From Tetmemena sp. SeJ-2015 (taxonomy: Eukaryota > Ciliophora > Spirotrichea > Sporadotrichida > Oxytrichidae): DNA of 64,000 nt. Each line of letters opens with the position of its first letter. Positions within the stretch are counted from its first letter, which is position 1. The DNA is taken from positions 24,358 to 88,357 of the forward strand of contig JAJKFJ010021759.1 in NCBI GenBank assembly GCA_027382625.1, written 5' to 3'. The notes under the pieces were generated by a model. The model was not told the origin of the DNA. It saw only the letters and a program-made list of their open reading frames with translations, and did no database searches. Both the position numbers and the translations under genes were made by a program. Positions 26,027-37,948 of the stretch are shown one piece after another.

Positions 26027-26589
26027 TGCATTAGTTACAATTTTGAGATCTGTGTATCAAACAAGCTGTCAATTTTTTATTAAGTCAAATTATTTTATAG
26101 TCAAATTTCATATGAATTATATTAATTTAATATGAGTAAATGATAATTTCTCATGACAGGCAATTTAAAATTGAAATTTAATATAGAAATTTTAACAAAT
26201 AACTAGAGATAAATCACTCACTACCTATATTTACCTCCTATCAAAGATTTTAGTTGAGTAGGCTAATACTGCAAGTTTTGAGATGAAGATTTCCCAGAAC
26301 TTTGGTAATTATTCTTAAACTTGCTTTAAAAATAAAATTTTCTATTTATTTTTATAATTTAAATAATCTTGCACGTCAGTCAAAAGATTTATAATTTTAA
26401 ACCAAAAAAATTTTAGCAAAGGAAAAATAATTTATTACCTTAGTATGTATACTTGTCAATAAAATAAGAGATAATTTTAAGCATAATTTTATAAGATTTT
26501 GAAATTTTTTGATTTTTAATTGATCTTGATAAATATTATTGGCAATATTTCCACCACGATATGTAACACATGTTTTAGGTGAAGTCACC
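26027..26589. other. AT-rich spacer between convergent genes
   Basis: About 560 nt, roughly 78% A+T, between the convergent kinase gene and the minus-strand gene that ends at 26590. I see no coding frame, RNA gene or repeat that I can support. Confidence 0.4.
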
Positions 26590-28201
26590 TCAAAATATTA
26601 TTTTTATATCCTCATCTAGACTTTCGATAGGTCTATTGTAAAAATTTGGATCGAGTGCTGAGCTGAGTTGTTTATGAGATAAGCGAGTGTTATTAGTTGT
26701 GTGCTCATCTTTTGAGTAGCCTGCACTTCCAATCCTTGAAATAGGTTAGTTTGGATACTTTGATGTCTGTTCCCTGTCCCTAGTAATGCTCTTCAAATTC
26801 TCTCTCCTTCTTATGTTTCCTTCTGATTAGCAAGTATTTTCTTGATCAATGCTACCTTTATTAGGCTGGGCATGGTGATTTAGGTGATGTTAATGCATAC
26901 TGCTAAGAGTCTTTTATCTCTTGTAGTCGTTTTAATTCGTAGAGCTTGAGTTAATGTCTCTGCTATGTGACTTCTGATTCAAAGTTCTCTCCATCTATTG
27001 CAGCTAATTTAGATTCTGAGTTCTTAGAACTTATAAAAAGCTTATTAAATCTTTTAAATGTAACTGTCTTGTCTAAGTTCTGTGATTATTTAAGAGCATT
27101 CTTATTGTAGTAAGTCACTGCCCTTTGATTTAGTTCTCTCTCATCGCTTGAGCAGCTGCTCGAAGAATCTGAAGAAAGATCATCATACTAGATAGTGCTT
27201 TTTCTTGGAATAACTTAAATAAATTACAACAGTTGCATTAGTGTTGCCTCCTCCTATGATTTTGTAATTGTTTGATTTACCATCTCTTATGTAAAATATA
27301 ATGTACTATCTAGGAAGATTTCTCTGAAGGGGGCTCTTTGATCTTGAGGATGTTCTATCATTCAATATAGTCGATTTAGTATTCCCATCAGCGGGTGCAG
27401 CAAGCTATTTTGAGAGAATCTAGTTAGGTTGCTCATATTTGTTGAGGAGATAGTTAATTTGCGATTGCATATCACTTTTCATGTTCTTAAAAACTTCAGT
27501 AGTGGTTGCTTCTTTATCCACGTTGTTACTATTTTAAGCAAAGTGTTTGTTTCTCAAAGCAGCCTTTCCAGACCCAAGACTGCTCATTGAACTATTTTAA
27601 TCGGCATTTGTAAAATTATTGACTTTAATATGATGCCTTTCATTCGCATTAGAGTTAAGTCTTGAGGAAACATTATTCCCTAAAGAAGAGATGTTCTGAG
27701 TGTATTACTTTGATTTCTAGCTCTCTAATGTTTAAAATTTATTAGCTTCCCTTTCCACTTACTCTTCTTGTTGAGAGAAAACTTTCTGATTATAATTGTA
27801 GGGCTAGTAAGCCGAAGAAATGCTTGCTTAAGTAGCATTGTGATTAGGATGGATGGGTCTATTCTTCTCAAAGCCCTTCTTTAGGTTGTTGAAGTTTGCT
27901 ATCTTTCTTTACAATTCAAACTTGGAGGCTGTTAATCCTGTTTACATCTAGAGTCTATAATTATTTAAACATTAAAACACTGTCTATAAGTGTCGCTTAT
28001 CTGATTTTAAGTTTCAACTTCAGGCCTCGAGCTCATAGGATTCGCAGCTTGCAGTTTACTTTGATAATCAAACCTGTTCTTATTGATAACTACCTAGTTG
28101 CTATAATTATCGTTAATGCCATGAGTATGAACACTCGAATCTTAATTATTCAAATAGGCATGTGAGTTTATAGAAGAAGATGAGGCAATCTTTTTAGGCA
28201 T
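26590..28201 (-). CDS. Unknown disordered Ser/Asn/Gln-rich protein
   Basis: Starts at ATG (complement of 28199-28201, MPKKIASSSSINSHAYLNN) and ends at TGA 26590 after NRPIESLDEDIKIIF. The long central part is polar and low-complexity (SSLGSGKAALRNKHFAQNSN; KSTIQYDDLSSDSSSSCSSD). Frame changes near 27920-27960, 27390-27410 and 27190-27240 need introns or short IESs. No catalytic or binding domain is visible; serine clusters suggest a phosphoprotein, which is only a guess. Confidence 0.5.
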
Positions 28202-28765
28202 CTCTATATTCTTGCTCACCTTATCATATGCTCTTTGACTGTAGTTTTAATTCTATACTTTCTAACCAGTATTATCAAAACTAATATTTGCTAATTAAAT
28301 ATAATATTTCATAATTCATAATTAATGATATACTCTATTTATAAAATAATTTTTATATATGTAGAGTAACTGACATTTATTATTCAAATTAATTGTAGGT
28401 GAGCAATTTTTAAAGTAATGCTATTATTTTTATAATCACATCAAATAATATATTTTAAATTATAATTTACTCTCATTAAATTTGATATAATTCTAAGTTA
28501 TGTGTAGAATATGAAAATAATATTGATGTAATTAGGTTTCTGGTGATTAGCATCATAGTCATTTGGTTGTAATTGAGCCTTATTGATTCTGTCATAGAAA
28601 TTAAAGCCATTGGGTGCAATACCCTTACTTTGATAATCTTATGAATTAATCTATAAATAACTTCAAGGGTACAAAGTATATTTTTGTAAAACATAGTCAA
28701 AATATAGAGTTTAATGATTTTTGAATTTTTGCTAATAAAATAATTTTTTGCCTTTATATCGCATC
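28202..28765. other. AT-rich divergent intergenic region
   Basis: Roughly 560 nt, about 80% A+T, between divergent genes starting at 28201 (minus) and 28766 (plus). It should contain both promoters and any chromosome-fragmentation or telomere-addition sites, but no motif is recognisable. Confidence 0.4.
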
Positions 28766-31102
28766 ATGAATCAGCTAGTTTCCCCAGAAGTTCTCGTTTC
28801 AATCCTTGAAAAGCAATTAACTGACCTCAAAATAAAACAAATCACTAAAGATGATGTAAAGAGAATATTCAACACGCTCAAGCTTTACAAGAAAATAGAG
28901 TCAGATAAAAGATTTCAAGAAATCGGCCACAAACTATTTCAAGAGTTAGTAGAAAGAGTAAACTAGATTTTAAGTGCAGAAAAAAGCACAGAACCAAGTT
29001 AGTAACACTCGGAATAAAATAAATCCTCAAGTAATTAAGATATCGCTCGGTTTAATGAAATCTTAAAAGAACTTGAAAAAATACAGATACTAGGTGACTT
29101 CAGAGTGAAAATAAAATAGATAGAAGAAGACGCTAACTCAAAGTCAAAAAAGCATACTTAAAACTCTCAATCGTAAATAAGTACTAAAAATTCTAATAGA
29201 GAAGCTAAAACTAAAGAAAAGGGAACCTTATAAATCACAAAAAGGGAAAATAAAGCAGACAGAAAGTAAAAGGAATCGCAAATCAGTAGGACAAACAAAA
29301 GAGATACAAAGAATATTTCAGAAAGGAAGAGAAGTAGAAGCAGAGACTGATCCAGGAAAAAGGAAAATGAAGCTAATCGAACTGATGAGAAAAACAAAGG
29401 GAGAATTCCTGAGACTACAAGTATAATTTAAGATTCTTTGACTAGGATATTGAACGATCATGATTTATTTGACGAATTTAAGTATAAGCTAATGCTCAGC
29501 TTTAATAATGTGGGGAATGTTGAGGAAAAGTTCCTATGCTATAGAGGATAGATAGTTAATGAATCAGCTTATAAAGGTCAGGTTGAAAAGTTTGAGAAGC
29601 TCCTAAGAGATGAACAATTTAGAAGAGACTAGTTTGCAAAGCTTGAATCAGTCTTACATATGTTTCATAACGAGGATAATTGCATAGATAGTTCATCTTC
29701 TTTGGACTGTAAGTTTTCAAAAAAACTTGGAAGCAAAAGTCCTAATGCACAAGACAAGTCATCAAATGATAATTCTTTGAATTAGATGGAGTTTAAGACT
29801 AGAATCGATCTTTACTTGGAATGGAAAAGAGAGCTAAATTAGAGAATACATCTATAATAGAATAATTGCAGACTCTCTTAGAAAATTAGCAACCAAAATA
29901 AGATTATTGGCATGAGATAAATTGAATTAGAAGAATTGGTTAATTTGATGAGTGAGGTCAAAATAGATTGCAAAGCTGATGCCAACTTAATATAGAAGAA
30001 ATCGATCATTACAAAATACCCTCATCAAGTCAAAAATATAGGCAAAGGAAATATTGTGACAAATACAGCAGATCCAAAGGCATTCTTGCTTTCACAAGAA
30101 AAGATATTTCATCTTGGAGGTACTCCAACTTCTTCTTCCCCAATAATAGAAAACTCAATTCTATTAACCTCATAAAGCATAGAAGAATATATTAAACATA
30201 GAACTTAAAAAGAAAAGGAGGTTTAATTCAGATCCGACCAGAATGAATTAAGTTCTTAAAATTCTAAGTGCTACTAATAGGTCTTCAACAATAATCAAAC
30301 TTACTTACCAAACTAAATCGCCTAGCCTTTTATGAGCTACGAATAATGCGCAACTCCTTTTCATTTCCCTCAGGCTTAAAACTTTTTGAGTCATCCAAGC
30401 TTAGATGGGAATCCATCTTTTCAAAACCAGAACTTTATGAATCAATCGGCTCCTTAAGCATTAGCCTAGTTACAATAGTATCAACATTACTAATAACCTC
30501 AGCCACTTCCCGCAGAAACGCAATTCTTATTTAACGTTTTAGAGTAGAGAGTACCTGGAAGTACAAGAAATCTTAACTCTGACATAAAGGAGTGCCTTAG
30601 AGTTAACCCAACAGCAGCTGAGAGAATCGTGGATTATTTCAAAGAAAGATAATTTGATCAAGCTATAATTCAGGCCTTTATTTAAAATCCAATTACAGTT
30701 GTCTAGCACATCATTCAATAGCAAACTGAGAGTCAATCTTTGAACGCTTCAACGCCACATTAGTAAAGTAGCGAAGGAGATTAAAGCTAAACCATTCAAA
30801 TCAGTTAGCATTAGTACAACATATAGACTAATTAACTGCCAGCTAAATCTGTTAACTTGATTTTGGAAGGTGCTGAAAGGGAGAATGACGAAGCTGAAAA
30901 AGAAAGGAAAAGAAAAGAGGAAAAGTACAAGGGATTGTAAGATGCAGACGTAGAGGCTATGAAAGAAGTAGAAAAGCTAATGGAGTAAGCAGAAGATCCT
31001 CGAAAAGTTATGAGAATAAAAGCCATTCTCAAAAATAATCCAAATCTAGTGCAATTTGTGAAGGACTCAAATATAAAGAATAGAAAGCTTTTGTTTAGCT
31101 GA
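28766..31102 (+). CDS. Unknown 778-residue hydrophilic protein, uninterrupted
   Basis: One continuous frame from ATG 28766 (MNQLVSPEVLVSILEKQL) to TGA 31100 with no intron or IES, which is unusual here. The N-terminal 70 residues look helical and ordered (KRIFNTLKLYKKIESDKRFQ); then a Lys/Arg/Ser-rich segment (ISERKRSRSRDQSRKKENEA), an ordered middle (LTRILNDHDLFDEFKYKLML), a Pro/Gln/Asn-rich linker (30330-30500), and a helical C-terminus (NPTAAERIVDYFKERQFDQA; VMRIKAILKNNPNLVQFVKD). The RS-like stretch and the terminal helical repeats suggest an RNA-processing or transcription factor, but I recognise no family. Confidence 0.75.
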
Positions 31103-31208
31103 TTACTATTTTATAAGATTTATCTATACTTGATTTCTATTTTATTTATTAAGTTTTAAAATTATTAAATTTACTTATATTCACTCACTGATCTTGATAA
31201 CAAGGTCT

Positions 31209-32430
31209 TCAAATTTAATCGAAGTCTGTTGTCACTCTTTGAGGCTCTTAAATTGGCTTTGCAGAGTATGGCTCTTAGCTGCTACCTCTTGACATCTATC
31301 TAGGCCTACAGACCCAGCATTTTCCAATATTTCCTTTATCCTTTTGCCTATTATTTATTGAATAATACTCACTCATATTATCTTGTTTTCCATCGTCATG
31401 TCGAATATTACTAGTTGGGCCTGCACCAAATCCTAAGCATCCTTTATTACCTGTACCACCTTGACTCTAGTATTAGTCATTCTATAATTTCTGTGCACCT
31501 CCACTCTTGAACTAAATATAGTTGTCTTACTCTGCACGATTGCAATTGAAGTCAGGGTATTTCTCTGAAAAATGTTGAATGAGTTACTTTTTAAGAGAAC
31601 TCAGAATCTAATCCATGTTATCTTGAATCATTATTTTGGGATAGAGCAAACCAGTTTCTCCATAAATCTTTCCTTTTATATCATTAGTTCGATGAGGCTG
31701 TGCGTTTATGAATAATACTTATTCAGTTATGTCACTGGCAACTGATATTGCACCTGCAACGTTCTATCTTATTTTGCAGTTGAGAACGTAACAGCTACAA
31801 AGCTTAGCGTGAAGACCGTCATTTTTATTTCCCCATAGTTCACTCTCATAAATCAGGAAGACTGAATTTTTTAACAACTGTTTGATTTACTTGGAATATC
31901 TTTCTTGCTTTGGCTTTGCTTGAAGATATTCACTTTAATTTCATAAGATAATACAAGAAAGATAAGATATTTAGATTGTGGCTTTGAAGATAAGTTATTT
32001 CTATCATTGATTTGATCATGCTAAGAGTTTGAAAATAAATTATTAGGAAGAGCTAAAATCATTAAACCTTGAACTATCGTATCCCATGCTGTTTGCATCA
32101 TTTTGAGCGGAGATATTTCTTGAGAGAGCTACTACTCCATTTTGCTCATTGAACTTAAATTAGCATTCTAAGACTTCACAAATACCTTCAAAGTCAAATA
32201 CTTAAAGCCCGTTTCCTGAGTTCTCAGTGATCTTACAATTACTGATTTGGATGTTGGAAGGATTCACAAGTTGACTACTCTCAATTTGAGTCAGCGGAGT
32301 CTAAAGCTAGTTTGGATACAGCTTATTGATAGTTGTGAAAATGTTACTGTGGGTTGTAATGTTTATTCCATCACCTTAGTTTCTAGTTATCAAATTATGG
32401 TCCAGCCAACAACTGCTGTTTTCAATAAAA
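31209..32430 (-). CDS. C-terminal segment(s) of a split right-handed beta-helix protein
   Basis: Minus-strand frame with no start codon: it begins at the 11-nt repeat TTTTATTGAAA (minus sense) and reads FIENSSCWLDHNLITRNQGD, then SNCKITENSGNGLQVFDFEG and, after an interruption at about 31960-32040, ESELWGNKNDGLHAKLCSC and CKIRQNVAGAISVASD. These are parallel beta-helix (PbH1) coils as in SHCBP1 and FBXO11-type proteins. The tail is Gly/Gln/Asn-rich with CWVCRPRQ, ending at TGA 31209. It continues the frame of 37949-39504, 5.5 kb away on the same strand. In the cell such domains usually serve as binding scaffolds; the partner is unknown. Confidence 0.65.
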
Positions 32431-32525
32431 TTACTATTTTATTGAGTCTCAGATAAAAAGGAGAAAAGGATTAGTGGAGGAAATAAATATTAATTAATTT
32501 TATTTTTTATCAGCAATACAAAAAT

Positions 32526-32915
32526 ATGCCCCCCAAGAAGAAGGCCTCAGGAGATGCTTCCAAAGGAGAGAAGATTTTCAAGAACTTGTGCTCTGCATGC
32601 CACTCACTATCGGTAAGCATTCAAATCGAGAAGAGCATTAATTTCCTTAACTTATTTCTTAGGCTCACTCAACCGGTCCTGCCCTCGGAGGTCTACCAGG
32701 CTCTAACATAAAAATTAATAATCATCGCTTCTGGAGAAGGATTCAACTATTCTTCTGCTCTTCAAGCAAAGGCTACCCTCAAGTGGACTGACGGTAACTT
32801 GGACAAGTGGCTTAAGTCCCCAGCTGACTTTGCCCCAGGTAACGGTATGGCTTTCGCAGGTATCGCAAGTGGCAAGGATAGACAGGATCTCATCGCTTAC
32901 CTCAAGGGAGGTTGA
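32526..32915 (+). CDS. Cytochrome c
   Basis: Mitochondrial electron carrier between complexes III and IV. ATG 32526 (MPPKKKASGDASKGEKIF), haem-binding CSACH, GPALGGLPG, the second half FNYSSALQAKATLKWTDGNL, and the axial methionine in PGNGMAFAG, ending IAYLKGG and TGA at 32913. A 50-nt intron (32613-32662) follows HSLS. A further 16-nt AT-rich insert (32707-32722, repeat CAT) must be removed; then SN-IASGEGFNY matches the family's length in this loop. All functional residues are present. The gene lies inside the large IES and diverges from the start-less beta-helix segment about 95 nt away. Confidence 0.9.
32707..32722 (+). other. IES, 16 nt, pointer CAT, in cytochrome c
   Basis: CAT at 32707-32709 and 32723-32725. 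Excision restores the cytochrome c frame (..GGLPGSN|IASGEGFNYSS..). Shorter excisions of 13 nt (repeat AT) or 10 nt (repeat TA/ATA) also keep the frame but add one or two residues; CAT is the longest repeat and gives the loop length I know from the family. Confidence 0.7.
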
Positions 32916-33368
32916 AAACTATAGTTCTACCATATTCGTAGAAAGAAGTTTATGGATAAAAGATAGTCTCTCAAATACGAGAAGCTGATACAGTCAAAAT
33001 TAGTCAGCTGCAACTGTCTAATATTTAACTATTAATTACATGTAAACTCTTAATATTATTTAATATTAACCCTCTCTCTCTGAGAAAGAAAGAACTTAGT
33101 AGCTTAAAGGAGCTGATCTTAATTAGAGTGTCTAGAATTACCTTTCAATTTCAGTAGAGTGATTCTCTATTAATTTTGCATAGTATCTCCTTTTGCTGCC
33201 AATAAAATGGAGCGTGTGAGTATTTTTCGAAGGTTAAGGAAAATATGAAATTAATTGAATAACGATTCAGCAATCAGAAAATGTATGGAAAACAACTTAC
33301 TTTCAATTAACACTTGAAATTGCTAAAATATTCAATGTTCACTCATTTTAAGGCTTAAGATATAGATA
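32916..33368. other. Spacer between cytochrome c and CKS1
   Basis: About 450 nt of AT-rich sequence with scattered TGA in all frames; no coding frame or repeat is supported. Confidence 0.4.
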
Positions 33369-33724
33369 ATGAGCAGATAAGTTGAGAAGCCTGAGTACTC
33401 AGAGAGATATACTGACGAAGATTTCGAATACAGATATGTGGTATTACCAAGGGAAAGAGGAACAGAGCTAAAGGGTAGGGGAATCCTCACTGAAGAAGAG
33501 TGGAGAGCTCTTGGAATCACTTAAAGCAGAGGATGGTAGCACTACGCTTATCATAAGTAAGTCATAAAATTAGTTAAATAGTAATTGAACTTCTTTTTCA
33601 CTATTCTTGAAATTTAAAGAAAAACAGAAAGCAAAACCCTTTAATCTACTTTAAAACAATGAAGATAATCTAGATTTTAGATTTTATTAAAAACTCTATA
33701 TCATCATTAAAAAAATTTCAATGA
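33369..33724 (+). CDS. CKS1: Cyclin-dependent kinase regulatory subunit (CKS1/Suc1)
   Basis: Small adaptor that binds CDKs and phosphorylated substrates. ATG 33369 reads MSRQVEKPEYSERYTDEDFE, then YRYVVLPRERGTEL, LTEEEWRALGITQSRGWQHY, matching the CKS core (Y.D..FEYRHV.LP; E.EWR.LG..QS.GW.HY). The last strand (family: HxPEPHILLFRR) is interrupted after HYAYHK by about 80 AT-rich nt starting GTAAGT. Joining at repeated AAG gives KNRKQNPLIYFKTMK, a plausible but weak match; a strict GT..AG junction is one base out of frame. The end at TGA 33722 is therefore tentative. It lies inside the large IES. Confidence 0.8.
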
Positions 33725-34011
33725 CTTAAAAATAGAATATTTTTAATTGGTTTAATTTTAATGGAATGATAGTGAAACTAAAATAACTTCTGTTTGAGGA
33801 GCTTTATTTATAATTTAAACAATTTTTAACTTCTCTCAATTTATGTAATTATCTCGTAAGAAATAGAAGATTGTAGACAGACAATATATAAATATATTTT
33901 ATGTTAAAATATATTTAAATACAAATAAAGCAATGTTAAAGTTATTTATTTGTTCGGTTTCATTTAAATTACTAGCTATAATAAGAATTTGTTAAAACAT
34001 AGTCTGTAGGC

Positions 34012-34307
34012 ATGAGCCTCACATTCTTCTTTTCAAAAGACCACTTGGCACAGATCCAAGAACTGGGAAAGTTACGCAAGAATGCTTTTTATAACACTAA
34101 GCAAAGGTTCAGGAGGAGAGAGACAGATTCATCGCAATGCTCGCCTAATGACTAACCATTTAAATCTAACATTAACTTCTATCCTCTCTTTTATTATTTA
34201 TCTTTGAGAAACTCACAAAATATCAACCCAAGAAATTCCGCTATAATAATTCAAATGCAGTTAGTGATACCTAACTCAAATATTATGATGATATGAATTA
34301 AAATTGA
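34012..34307 (+). CDS. Small basic protein, unknown
   Basis: ATG 34012 gives MSLTFFFSKDHLAQIQELGK followed by LRKNAFYNTKQRFRRRETDS. A break in AT-rich sequence (about 34165-34210) is followed by KLTKYQPKKFRYNNSNAVSD and TGA at 34305; an intron or short IES is needed to join them. The product would be about 80-90 residues and basic, with no recognised family. It lies inside the large IES, convergent with the next gene. Confidence 0.45.
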
Positions 34308-34398
34308 ATATGAATTAATTTCATAACTTTATAACATTAATTTATCAAACTAAATGGAAAATACCCTCACTTCGTTATCTTCTTTTTTAATTCCTATT

Positions 34399-37300
34399 TC
34401 AAACTTAAGACTGCTTTCTGAATGATTTATGAGAAATAGGAGAACTATTTAAGCTTATTTTAGGCTTAATGAGGTTCTGATAGTTTTGGGAAGATACTTG
34501 GAGTATGAGCTATGCATCAGTTCTGGCTCCAAAGAAGTATCCTTGCTTATCTGAAGTCTTTCCTCTTTTTTAAATTTATAATGATGATCTTTCATCAGTT
34601 TAATTTTTGAAATTATTCTAATAATCTTGGCTGCTTTTATTAGTGATTATTGTACCCATTTATACTTTTCTTTATTGATATTTCAAAAGAAAAATTATTA
34701 TATAAATAAATTGATGACCATAACTTTTTTCTTCGAAACCATGAGCAGTATTGGTAATGCTTTTAGAGTAGAGTGATTTGAAAAGACTCTCTTAATTTTG
34801 ATTCATTTAAGTTGAGAACCCTATGTTTGTACTTCTCATTATTTAATTTAATTAATAAATAGAATATCAAAAATAATTTAAGCTGCATTTTAATTTGCTA
34901 AATTTATTTGAATTTATTCATGTGTATTTTATTCTATTTTATCATTTCTAATACGTTTATATAGTTTTTAAAAGGTTATTTTAATAAGTTAATTATTTTA
35001 AATAGAATATTTTGTTATCATTAGGGAAGTGGAATATTCATCAATACTAAAATATACTTTCCTATTTATGATTTGATAGCTATGACCTTGGAATAGGTTT
35101 TAGTGCTCTGTAGTTCACAAAAAAATAAGCAATGAGCTGTTTCTGATTTTATCTGTACTGTTCATTAGTTTCATCAATAGGAATACGAGAAGTACTTTAT
35201 GTTTTTGTTTAATAAAGATTTTTTATGGCTTCATTTTGGTCTAGATAAGAATTCTAGAATTGAAGACTACTCTGCTTTAAACTTAGTTGGGTGGAGTAAT
35301 AAATGAACTTTTAACTCTTTCATCAGATTGTTAAAATCCTAAGTTTTATTTAAGGTGCTTATAATACCTGAGCTTTGAGTTTGGCTTTAAGGTGTAGGCA
35401 GTATTCATCAACTTATCGCCCTCATTGTTATTTGATAAATTATTTTTCCTTAACTAGAGCCTTTGCTGCATATGAGGGGAGTTGTGATGGCTGTAAAGTC
35501 TGTTCTTTAAGTCTATTAATCTATTAGTTTGGATGCCTGATGTTTAAAAATCTGATATTGTTTTGTTCTAAAAAGCCTTCACTCTTAGCTGGAGAATAAT
35601 AAAATTTTGTACTGAATGTGTCTAGTTATCTCATGTTAAATGAATCGAACTTCTGAAGTCTTAGATGCTTTATTGGAGGATTTTGAGGGTACTTTTATAA
35701 TGAAAAGTAGTCTTGATTGGACTAACTAATTCCTAAATTGTCATTTATTTATTCTGTACCATTAAAAATAAGAAGATAATTTGTGGGCTATTTATCACCT
35801 CCTGAAGTAGTATCAATAGTTTAGCATTTATCATCAGCACTTAATCGATATTGCTTTTTTCTATAGTCCTTTAACTTTATTTTAGATTGAATGTAGTTAT
35901 CAGCAGAGGAATAATCTGTAAATTTTTGAGACTTCAATTATCTCTTCATTCAGTCTGTCTTGAATTAAAAGAGTGCTTGGCTTTTACAGTTTGAATTATT
36001 GACGGTGTGTATTTTGCGAACTTTAAGCTCACTATCATTCATAATACGCTTCCAAGCTGATGCATGCTATTATAACTTAAGGAAATCTTCTTGCTTCATC
36101 GAATAAACTTGAAGAAAAAAATTATATTGCGCTGTTTGCGAAATGCACTTAGCTGAAGTTGAATATACCATGTTTTAGGTTAGAGATAGATTATCTTATT
36201 CAAACTTTTTCTTTGCAAGTAAGTCTCCTTGATCAGGCTACTTTTTAGATAGCAAAAATGGCTTGACAATATCTTCATCACCAAGCAAGTTTAAATTTCC
36301 AGCTATGTAAAGTTAAAAGGTTGCTTGCTCTTTTTAACTTGATTTTCCTTTAAAGAACTAGCTCTATTATCGCTTAGCTTTCATTGGATTTTGTCGAATA
36401 CCTTTGACATCTTCATCTCGCTCCTTTGATAATTTGAATTTCTTAAAAACTTGAAATTCTCCTATCTTAATTATATAAACTTTATCAGCAGGTTCTCCCT
36501 CTCTAAACAAAATGCAATCCTTTGGTGTTACTCTAGTTTCAAGATTCTAACTTAACTTGGCTAGAGTGTTCCTAGTTAACTTTGCAAATGGAGCAATCTT
36601 CTAAAGTATGCTAATCTTTTCATTAGTTATTCTTCGCTCTATATTAGCAAGAAGCTTCAAGAACGAATTCTTGTTAAACTTACAAAATTAATAAGGATAA
36701 ATATTGCTTATCAAAAAATTATTTGTAATAATATCTCAAGCCATTTCTCATTATTATTCTTATAATGTGGTTAAAATTTATCTAATAAATTATCAATTTA
36801 GGAATATTATAAATATGATTTTTAAGCATTTTTAGCAGCATTAAATAGTTACAGCCAGTTTATTGCACACTTTAAAATAGCAAAAGATAATTTCAAAGTT
36901 GCGAATACAATCCTTAAAATAAGTTTAATTACTGCTAATTGAGAATCTTGGACGCATATTGCTTCATTAGTTCTTTGAGCTTTTTCATTTAAAATATCTT
37001 CTTAGCCAAATATCTCTCCCTCTCCAATTACTATACTTTCCTCTCTTTCTCTCAAAAAGTGAAAGGAGAAGTTGCTAACATTCATCCCCTTTTTATATTT
37101 AGGGAGTTACGACCCTGAGCTCTTCTCAATTTTAGGACTACTTTTGAAGGTTGAGCTAGCTGCCTCTGAGAATTCACCCATCTAATCTGCTTCATTGTCA
37201 AAAAAATCATCATCATCTTCCTACACATCTGAATCATCCATTTGTTAGTTGGATTCTTCTTCCTCTTAGATGTAGTCAAACTATTTGGATATATTTTTAT

Positions 37301-37814
37301 TTCCATCTTTCTTTAACTCTTCAAAATTGAAATGCGATATAGCTTAATCCTATATTGCCTGCTAGCTTGGAGACAGGAAATCAGATTATGTAAGGTTGTC
37401 TAAATTTGAGGAAGTCATGAATACAGCAGAGTTTATCTTATTTTTAAGAAGCTTGTGTTTCTATTAAAACACCTAGTTTTAACTTATTGTCTTTCTGGGT
37501 CCTTAGCCCTTCTTGAAAAATCTATTTGAACACTTTAATAAAATAGTATATAAACTTTTAGGAGTAGGTGGAGGTTTTTATTAACAAACGAGGCCTTTAA
37601 AGACAACGTAAACTTTCTCCGCATTATCCCCCACTCCATAAATTAAGTTCCCCTTCAAATGATTCTCAATATAAAGACGTAAAGCTATATCCTACAGATC
37701 TTAATCATCGGCCCTCAGCTTCTGAAAGTAGGAAATAGCTTTGAGCTTAGCTTGGATTTGTTCCTAGTCTAATTTTTCTTAATTCGTGGGTTGCTACAAA
37801 TTTGAGCTTGTCAT
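34399..37814 (-). CDS. Cyclic-nucleotide-binding-domain protein, at least two domains
   Basis: Reads from ATG (complement of 37812-37814, MTSSNLQQPTNQEKLDQEQ) to TGA 34399. The first CNB-type domain: RADDQDLQDIALRLYIENHL, GVGDNAEKVYVVFKGLV, then IGEGEIFGQEDILNEKAQRT with CVQDSQLAVIK. The second: LAKLSQNLETRVTPKDCILF, REGEPADKVYIIKIGEFQVF, then LLGDEDIVKP. These are the beta-barrel and phosphate-cassette positions, but the canonical RTA-type arginine is not obvious, so nucleotide binding is unproven. No kinase or channel domain is seen. The C-terminal third (34400-36000) is Ser/Asn/Gln-rich and interrupted by AT-rich stretches. It lies wholly inside the 5.5-kb IES. Confidence 0.65.
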
Positions 37815-37948
37815 TTTAGTTTAATTGGATTATTAAAGAATAAAATATAGCACAAGGGGAATTCTACACCTTTTTAAAATAGTTAAGAAGATTGATTATT
37901 TATGATTTTTGAATACTTTGAGTTATCCTATTTACGATGTTAATTTTA

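Larger units (their letters stand above)
32420..37948 (-). other. 5.5-kb IES carrying four genes, pointer TTTCAATAAAA
   Basis: TTTCAATAAAA occurs at 32420-32430 and 37949-37959. Excision of 5529 nt with one copy joins ..ITEVKASCAVFIE (from 37949-39504) to NSSCWLDHNLITRN.. (from 31209-32430) in frame on the minus strand. Cytochrome c, CKS1, a small gene and a cyclic-nucleotide-binding gene lie entirely inside. Nested genes inside IESs are known from Oxytricha ('Russian doll' loci). Confidence 0.65.
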
